Shown here one piece after another: positions 6,024 through 11,093 of a DNA stretch of 11,093 bases (the stretch's first letter is position 1; every line of letters begins with the position of its first letter). The DNA comes from Akkermansiaceae bacterium UBA956 (GTDB taxonomy: Bacteria > Verrucomicrobiota > Verrucomicrobiia > Verrucomicrobiales > Akkermansiaceae). A program made the translations under genes and the position numbers. The notes under the pieces are model-generated. The model worked only from the letters and a program-made list of their open reading frames with translations, was not told where the DNA came from and did no database searches. Location of the stretch: assembly GCA_002293145.1 (NCBI GenBank), contig DBCO01000019.1, positions 103,811 to 114,903 of the forward strand. The letters are read 5' to 3'.

Positions 6024-9000
6024 ATGAGCAACAACGGACTACCTGAGAAACAAGGCCTCTACGATCCCCAATTTGAGCACGATGCCTGCGGCGTCGGATT
6101 TATATGCCAAATGAAGGGCAAGCGAGCGCACGAAATCATCGGGCAGGCGCTCACCGTGCTCGTCAATATGGACCACCGCGGTGCTTGCGGTTGTGAAACA
6201 AACACGGGTGACGGAGCCGGTATATTGATCCAGGTACCGCACAAGTTCCTGAAAAAAGCCACCGCTAGCCTTGGATTCACGCTTCCAGAAGCGGGCCAAT
6301 ACGGACTCGGCATGGTCTACATGTCGCCCGATCCGCACGTGCGCAAGGCGACCGAGGCACTTTTTGAACAAGTCGCGGCACAAACGGGCTTGACCGTTCT
6401 CGGCTGGCGCGACGTGCCGACCGACAATTCATCGCTCGGAAACTCCGCCATCGCCAGCGAGCCATTCATGCGTCAGGTATTCGTCGCGCGTCCTGCCGAT
6501 TGCACCGACGATCTTTCCTTCGAGCGCAAACTTTTCATCCTCCGCAAAACCAGCTATTTCCGCATTCGCAGCGGCGGGCACGATTCGTTCTGGTATTGCT
6601 CCAGTCTATCATCGCGCACAGCGATCTATAAAGGCATGTTGATGCCGGAGCAAGTCGGCAAGTATTTCGTCGATCTCCAAGATCCTGAGATGGACACGGC
6701 AATCGCGCTGGTTCACTCGCGCTTTTCCACCAATACCTTCCCGAGCTGGGAGCGTGCGCATCCATTTCGCTACATCGCCCACAACGGCGAAATCAACACC
6801 CTACGCGGCAACGTGAACTGGATGAACGCTCGTCAGCCACTCTTGGAAAGCCCACTTTTCGGCGACGACATCAAACGCATTCAGCCCATCGTCAACGATG
6901 ATGGCTCGGACTCGGCGAAGTTCGATAACGTGTTCGAGTTGCTGGTCATGGGTGGTCGTTCCCTGCCCCACGCGATGATGATGATGATCCCTGAGCCATG
7001 GTTCGGTCACGAATCGATGAGCGAGGAGAAAAAAGCCTTTTACCAATTCCATTCCTGCCTGATGGAGCCATGGGATGGTCCTGCTTCGGTGGCATTTACC
7101 GATGGCACTATGATTGGCGCCACGCTCGACCGCAATGGTCTGCGCCCTTCGCGTTACTATGTAACCAAAGACGACTATGTGATCATGGCATCGGAAGCCG
7201 GTGTATTGCCGATTCCTCCCGAAAACATTGCCCACAAAGGTCGCTTGCAGCCCGGTCGCATGTTCATCGTTGACATGCAAGAAGGACGCATCGTCCCCGA
7301 TGAGGAAATCAAACAACGCATCGCCTCGGAGCAGCCGTATCGCCAATGGCTCGATGAAAATCTCATCAAGCTGTCCGACGTCGCCGCCGCTGCGACCGTT
7401 CCCGCAATCAATCACGAAACCCTCACCCAGCGCCAACACGCTTTTGGTTACACCTTCGAAGATCAGCGGAAAATTCTCTTGCCAATGGCCAAAGACGGCG
7501 TTGAAGCAACCGGCGCCATGGGCACCGACATTCCGCTCGCCGTGCTTTCGAATAAATCGAAGCTGTTATACGACTATTTCAAACAACTGTTTGCACAGGT
7601 CACCAACCCGCCGATTGACTGCATTCGCGAGGAAATCGTGACCTCGTCCGTCACCACCATCGGACCAGAGCGCAACTTGCTCGATCCTAAACCTGAGAGC
7701 GCGTATTTGATCGAGCTGCAAACGCCGATCATTTCCAACGAAGAACTCGCCAAGCTCAAGCACGTTGCCCAAGGCGAATTCCGCTCGGTAACCTTGCCGA
7801 TTTTGTTCAATCCCGCTCAGGGTGCCAAAGGCCTCGAGAGCGCCTTTGAAGAACTCTGCCGTCAGGCCAGTCTGCACATCGACGCAGGTATGAATCTGAT
7901 CATTTTGAGCGACCGTGGCATTGATGACAATCACGCCGCCATGCCCGCTCTGCTCGCCGTTTCGGGCCTGCACCATTTCTTAATTCGCGAGGGCAAACGC
8001 ACCAAAGTCGGCCTCGTTCTCGAGTCCGGCGAACCACGCGAAGTGCATCATTTCTGCACCCTCGTTGGCTACGGTTGCGGCGCGATCAATCCATACATGG
8101 CCTTCGAGACGCTCGATGACATGATCAAGCAAGGATTGCTCGTCGGCGTCGATCATTACACGGCTTGCAAGAATTTCATCAAATCCGCGACCAAAGGCAT
8201 CGTCAAAGTGGCATCGAAGATTGGCATTTCGACGATCCAAAGTTACCTCGGCGCACAGATTTTCGAATGCGTAGGCTTACAGCAAAAAGTGGTCGATAAG
8301 TTCTTCAGCGGCACCGCCACGCGCATCGAGGGCTCGGACTTGGAAGCGATCACCATAGAAACCTTGGAACGCCACAACCGCGCTTACTCTGAGCAATCAG
8401 GTCGCACTGATGCTCTGGAAGTCGGCGGTGAATACCAATGGCGTGCCGAAGGCGAAGCTCACCTTTTCAGCCCGCAGGTCATTCACTCCTTGCAAAGCGC
8501 AGTGCGCACCGGCAACTACAATACTTTCAAGACCTACTCCGGTCTCGTCAACGAGCAAACCAAGCAGCATTTCACCCTGCGCGGTCTCCTCGGCTTCAAA
8601 CAGCGCACCGCTGTGCCGATCGAGGAAGTAGAGTCGGTCGAAGACATCCTCAAGCGCTTCAAATCGGGCGCGATGAGCTATGGCTCGATCTCTGGCGAAG
8701 CCCACGAAGCCCTCGCGATCGCCATGAACCGCGTCGGCGGCAAATCCAACACTGGCGAAGGCGGCGAGGACCCCGAGCGTTTCACGTGGACCAATGAGCG
8801 CGGCGACTCGAAAAACAGCGCGATCAAGCAAGTTGCTTCTGGACGTTTCGGCGTTACCAGCCTTTACCTAACTCAAGCGCGCGAGCTGCAAATCAAGCTG
8901 GCACAGGGTGCTAAGCCTGGTGAGGGCGGTCAGCTTCCTGGCGGAAAAGTCTATCCTTGGATCGCCAAAACCCGTCACTCGACGCCGGGCGTGGGACTCA

Positions 9001-10613
9001 TTTCCCCTCCGCCGCACCACGACATTTACTCGATAGAGGACCTTGCTGAGCTGATTCACGACCTGAAAAACGCCAACCGCGCAGCACGCGTCAGCGTAAA
9101 GCTCGTCAGTGAAGTCGGCGTCGGCACCATCGCTGCAGGCGTTGCCAAAGCTCATGCCGACGTGGTGCTGATCTCAGGATTCGACGGTGGCACAGGGGCT
9201 TCTCCGCAAACTTCGATCAAACACGCCGGCCTACCATGGGAACTCGGCCTTGCCGAAACCCATCAAACGCTCGTTTTAAATAACCTACGTTCGCGCATCG
9301 CTGTGGAAACCGATGGTCAGCTCAAAACGGGGCGCGACGTCATCATCGCCGCTCTGCTCGGAGCCGAAGAATTTGGCTTCGCCACCGCCCCGCTCGTCTC
9401 ACTCGGCTGCATCATGATGCGCGTTTGCCATCTCAACACATGCCCTGTCGGCGTCGCCACCCAAGATCCTGAGCTGCGCAAAAAATTCACCGGCGATCCC
9501 GATCACGCGGTCAACTTCATGAAGTTCATCGCCCAAGAAGTGCGCGAACTCATGGCCGAACTCGGTTTCCGCAAGCTCACCGAGATGGTCGGTCGTACGG
9601 ATGTCTTGGAGCCAAAACACGCGGTCGATCACTGGAAAGCCAAGGGTATCGATCTGTCGAAGCTCCTCTATTCCCCACCCGCTGGACCCGAGGTTGGTCG
9701 CTTCTGCACCGAGACGCAAGACCACGGTTTGGAGAAATCGATGGACATCACCAAGCTACTCGATCTGTGCAAACCTGCCATCGAAAATGGCGAAAAAGTC
9801 CACGCCAAGCTGCCGATCATCAATACCGACCGCGTTGTCGGCACCATCGTCGGCAATGAGGTCACCAAACGCCACTGGCACGGTCTGCCCGATGACACGA
9901 TCCACCTCCAGTTCCGTGGTTCCGCTGGCCAAAGCATCGGTGCTTTCATTCCGAAAGGCATTACCCTCGAAGTCGAAGGCGACGCCAACGACTACGTCGG
10001 CAAGGGCCTTAGCGGTGGTCGCATCGCCATCTACCCCGACGCCAAAGCTACCTTCGCTGCCGAGGAAAACATCATCATCGGCAACGTCGCGCTCTACGGC
10101 GCGACCAGTGGAGAGTTGTTCGTCCGCGGTGTCGCCGGTGAACGTTTCGCCGTGCGTAACTCTGGTGTCCACACCGTCGTCGAAGGCATCGGTGATCACG
10201 GCTGCGAATACATGACAGGCGGAAAAGTTGTCATTCTCGGAACTACAGGCCGCAACTTCGCTGCCGGTATGAGCGGTGGTGAAGCCTACATCCTCGACGA
10301 GGCAGGTGATTTTGCCAACCGCTGTAACAAATCCATGGTCGATCTCGAACCTGTCACCGAAGAAGACGACATCGATGCACTGCGCGGGCTGATCCAAAAA
10401 CACGCCGACATCACTCTCAGTCAGAAAGCCAACAAAATCCTTGCTGATTGGAAAGGCTACCTGCCGAAGTTCGTCAAAGTCATGCCGCGCGACTACAAAC
10501 GCATGCTCCAAGCCATCGCCAAAGCCGAAAGCGAAGGTCTCACCGGCGAAGCCGCGCTCATCGCCGCCTTCGAGTCCAACGCCAAAGACCAAGCCCGCCT
10601 TGGTGGGGGGTGA
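6024..10613 (+). CDS. gltB: Glutamate synthase large (alpha) subunit, NAD(P)H-type by sequence
   Basis: Transfers the amide nitrogen of glutamine to 2-oxoglutarate, yielding two glutamates; with glutamine synthetase it forms the main ammonium assimilation cycle in the cytosol. From ATG 6024 it has 1529 residues. A 21-residue propeptide precedes the catalytic Cys22 (HDAC-GVGF), the N-terminal nucleophile of the glutaminase domain, which also shows HNGEINTLRGN (253-263) and DRNGLRPSRYY. The FMN/synthase domain begins near residue 880 (YGSISGEAHEALAIAMNRVGG) and includes QGAKPGEGGQLPGGKV and SPPPHHDIYSIEDL. Cys1129, Cys1135 and Cys1140 (C-x5-C-x4-C) should ligate the 3Fe-4S cluster. The glycine-rich beta-helix domain fills the C-terminus. 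Between GGEDPERF and NSAIKQ there are only seven residues, so the ferredoxin loop of Fd-GOGAT is absent and a GltD partner is expected. gltD does not follow; a GxxExxY module does. The frame opens at 5967, but the 19 extra residues are unlike the family. Confidence 0.97.
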   Translation: MSNNGLPEKQGLYDPQFEHDACGVGFICQMKGKRAHEIIGQALTVLVNMDHRGACGCETNTGDGAGILIQVPHKFLKKATASLGFTLPEAGQYGLGMVYMSPDPHVRKATEALFEQVAAQTGLTVLGWRDVPTDNSSLGNSAIASEPFMRQVFVARPADCTDDLSFERKLFILRKTSYFRIRSGGHDSFWYCSSLSSRTAIYKGMLMPEQVGKYFVDLQDPEMDTAIALVHSRFSTNTFPSWERAHPFRYIAHNGEINTLRGNVNWMNARQPLLESPLFGDDIKRIQPIVNDDGSDSAKFDNVFELLVMGGRSLPHAMMMMIPEPWFGHESMSEEKKAFYQFHSCLMEPWDGPASVAFTDGTMIGATLDRNGLRPSRYYVTKDDYVIMASEAGVLPIPPENIAHKGRLQPGRMFIVDMQEGRIVPDEEIKQRIASEQPYRQWLDENLIKLSDVAAAATVPAINHETLTQRQHAFGYTFEDQRKILLPMAKDGVEATGAMGTDIPLAVLSNKSKLLYDYFKQLFAQVTNPPIDCIREEIVTSSVTTIGPERNLLDPKPESAYLIELQTPIISNEELAKLKHVAQGEFRSVTLPILFNPAQGAKGLESAFEELCRQASLHIDAGMNLIILSDRGIDDNHAAMPALLAVSGLHHFLIREGKRTKVGLVLESGEPREVHHFCTLVGYGCGAINPYMAFETLDDMIKQGLLVGVDHYTACKNFIKSATKGIVKVASKIGISTIQSYLGAQIFECVGLQQKVVDKFFSGTATRIEGSDLEAITIETLERHNRAYSEQSGRTDALEVGGEYQWRAEGEAHLFSPQVIHSLQSAVRTGNYNTFKTYSGLVNEQTKQHFTLRGLLGFKQRTAVPIEEVESVEDILKRFKSGAMSYGSISGEAHEALAIAMNRVGGKSNTGEGGEDPERFTWTNERGDSKNSAIKQVASGRFGVTSLYLTQARELQIKLAQGAKPGEGGQLPGGKVYPWIAKTRHSTPGVGLISPPPHHDIYSIEDLAELIHDLKNANRAARVSVKLVSEVGVGTIAAGVAKAHADVVLISGFDGGTGASPQTSIKHAGLPWELGLAETHQTLVLNNLRSRIAVETDGQLKTGRDVIIAALLGAEEFGFATAPLVSLGCIMMRVCHLNTCPVGVATQDPELRKKFTGDPDHAVNFMKFIAQEVRELMAELGFRKLTEMVGRTDVLEPKHAVDHWKAKGIDLSKLLYSPPAGPEVGRFCTETQDHGLEKSMDITKLLDLCKPAIENGEKVHAKLPIINTDRVVGTIVGNEVTKRHWHGLPDDTIHLQFRGSAGQSIGAFIPKGITLEVEGDANDYVGKGLSGGRIAIYPDAKATFAAEENIIIGNVALYGATSGELFVRGVAGERFAVRNSGVHTVVEGIGDHGCEYMTGGKVVILGTTGRNFAAGMSGGEAYILDEAGDFANRCNKSMVDLEPVTEEDDIDALRGLIQKHADITLSQKANKILADWKGYLPKFVKVMPRDYKRMLQAIAKAESEGLTGEAALIAAFESNAKDQARLGGG

Positions 10614-10629
10614 TGCAGATGTTGATCAA

Positions 10630-10647
10630 ACGCTAAGATCGCAAAGT
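10630..10647 (+). repeat. Left inverted-repeat end of the GxxExxY module
   Basis: ACGCTAAGA (10630-10638) is repeated perfectly in inverted orientation as TCTTAGCGT at 11079-11087. The match extends inward: ACGCTAAGA-T-CGCAAAGT here and ACGCTAAGA-CGCGAAGT on the minus strand at the other end, differing by one gap and one substitution. The left end begins 17 bp after the gltB stop. Confidence 0.75.
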
Positions 10648-10678
10648 CGCAAAGTCGCAAAGTCGCAAAGTCGCAAAG
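10639..10678 (+). repeat. Tandem array: five perfect copies of the 8-mer TCGCAAAG
   Basis: TCGCAAAG repeats without a mismatch at 10639, 10647, 10655, 10663 and 10671. A diverged sixth copy, ACGCTAAG, lies at 10630-10637 with one extra base between. The array ends one base before the ATG of the GxxExxY gene. The regularly spaced AAAG runs are the only purine-rich, Shine-Dalgarno-like sequence before that start. The unit length of 8 is not a multiple of 3, and no coding frame of a recognised gene crosses it. Confidence 0.97.
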
Positions 10679-10679
10679 G

Positions 10680-11084
10680 ATGAAAGTAGATAAAGAGAAA
10701 ATAGGTAAAGATTTAGTAGATTCCAGCTTCAAGATTCATACCGCTCTTGGACCTGGACTACTCGAATCCGCCTATGAAGCTTGTCTTGCTTACGAATTGG
10801 AAAATCGAGGTTACACGATCGAACGACAAAAACCTCAATCGATTCAATATGAAAGCCTCACGATTGAAACGGCCTATCGCCTCGACATAGTTGTTAATGA
10901 TTCTGTTATCATAGAGCTCAAATCTGTCGAAGAAATTTTACAAGTTCACAAAGCACAACTTCTAACATACCTTCGTTTCAGCAAAATAACACTAGGATAC
11001 CTCATTAACTTTTACACTCCTCTCATCAAAAACGGCATCACTCGTATGGTGCTCAACCACACAAAATATAACTTCGCGTCTTAG
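10680..11084 (+). CDS. GxxExxY protein with PD-(D/E)XK nuclease-like core
   Basis: A 134-residue protein of the GxxExxY family, whose role is unsettled. The name-giving motif is G26-L-L-E29-S-A-Y32 within the conserved HTALGPGLLESAYEACL region. A PD-(D/E)XK-like core follows: D69, then E79-L-K81 on the next strand, then Q93-x3-Y97 in a helix. This is the arrangement of metal-dependent nucleases, so nuclease activity is possible but unproven. The start ATG directly follows the 8-bp tandem array. The last codons (F-A-S-stop, TAG 11082-11084) lie inside the right inverted repeat. Codon choice is visibly more AT-rich than in gltB, suggesting transfer from elsewhere. No promoter of its own is evident and no terminator separates it from gltB, so it may be cotranscribed with gltB. 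Confidence 0.88.
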   Translation: MKVDKEKIGKDLVDSSFKIHTALGPGLLESAYEACLAYELENRGYTIERQKPQSIQYESLTIETAYRLDIVVNDSVIIELKSVEEILQVHKAQLLTYLRFSKITLGYLINFYTPLIKNGITRMVLNHTKYNFAS

Positions 11085-11087
11085 CGT
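11070..11087 (-). repeat. Right inverted-repeat end of the GxxExxY module
   Basis: On the minus strand this end reads as two adjacent 8-mers, ACGCTAAG (11087-11080) and ACGCGAAG (11079-11072), of the same family as the TCGCAAAG array at the left end but in opposite orientation. It contains the stop codon of the GxxExxY gene. The array may continue beyond the window, since only six more bases are visible. Confidence 0.75.
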
Positions 11088-11093
11088 CTTCCC

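Larger units (their letters stand above)
10630..11087 (+). mobile_element. Putative small repeat-bounded module carrying the GxxExxY gene
   Basis: A 458-bp unit bounded by inverted 8-mer arrays and filled almost entirely by one GxxExxY gene. It sits directly behind gltB, where gltD is often found. Repeat-bounded ends, an accessory nuclease-like gene and different base composition suggest a mobile or formerly mobile unit. No transposase is inside it, and no target-site duplication can be tested because the right flank is only six bases. The mobile nature is inference. Confidence 0.35.

Noticed and set aside
6801..7439. 212-residue antisense frame opposite gltB
   Set aside because: It shadows a well-conserved coding region and has no family features or initiation signal.
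9756..10592. 278-residue open frame opposite the 3' part of gltB
   Set aside because: A long antisense frame is expected from GC-rich codon usage. Its sequence is a low-complexity G/V/D/F mix with no recognisable motif.
10639..10678. CRISPR array
   Set aside because: The 8-bp units are directly adjacent without spacers, so this is a simple tandem repeat.

Overview
The window looks like a chromosomal segment of a Gram-negative, moderately GC-rich bacterium (estimated by eye). It carries core nitrogen and one-carbon metabolism genes plus one small accessory module at its right end. Almost no gene has a well-placed Shine-Dalgarno sequence, and at least two start codons sit just downstream of a -10-like box. 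That, a eukaryote-like MTH1-type Nudix enzyme and a repeat-flanked GxxExxY gene would fit a member of the Verrucomicrobiota or a relative. This assignment is an inference from style, not from a marker gene.

Left part (1-1294, + strand). The end of an unidentified gene with an acidic, valine/glutamate-rich tail is followed by a strong rho-independent terminator. Next comes a promoter placed so that the following mRNA would start at or beside the ATG. That gene encodes a PotD-type polyamine-binding lipoprotein with a Tat-like signal. A 238-bp AT-rich, apparently non-coding gap (1295-1532) separates it from convergent genes.

Middle part (1533-5402, - strand). Three genes read leftwards as a probable operon: a MauE/DoxX-like membrane protein with a C-G-C-F-G motif, the full-length glycine decarboxylase gcvP, and an MTH1-like 8-oxo-dGTP pyrophosphatase whose ATG overlaps the gcvP stop codon by 4 bp. 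gcvT and gcvH are not in the window.

Right part (5500-11084, + strand). A small DUF3817 membrane protein diverges from the operon and is followed by gltB, the large subunit of glutamate synthase. GltB has all the catalytic features but lacks the ferredoxin loop, so it should need a GltD partner, yet gltD does not follow. Instead, 17 bp after the gltB stop, a compact module begins: five perfect tandem copies of an 8-bp unit, a GxxExxY protein with a PD-(D/E)XK nuclease-like core, and related 8-mers in inverted orientation that supply the gene's last codons and stop. This module (about 10630-11087) is the most unusual structure in the window and resembles a small mobile or formerly mobile unit.
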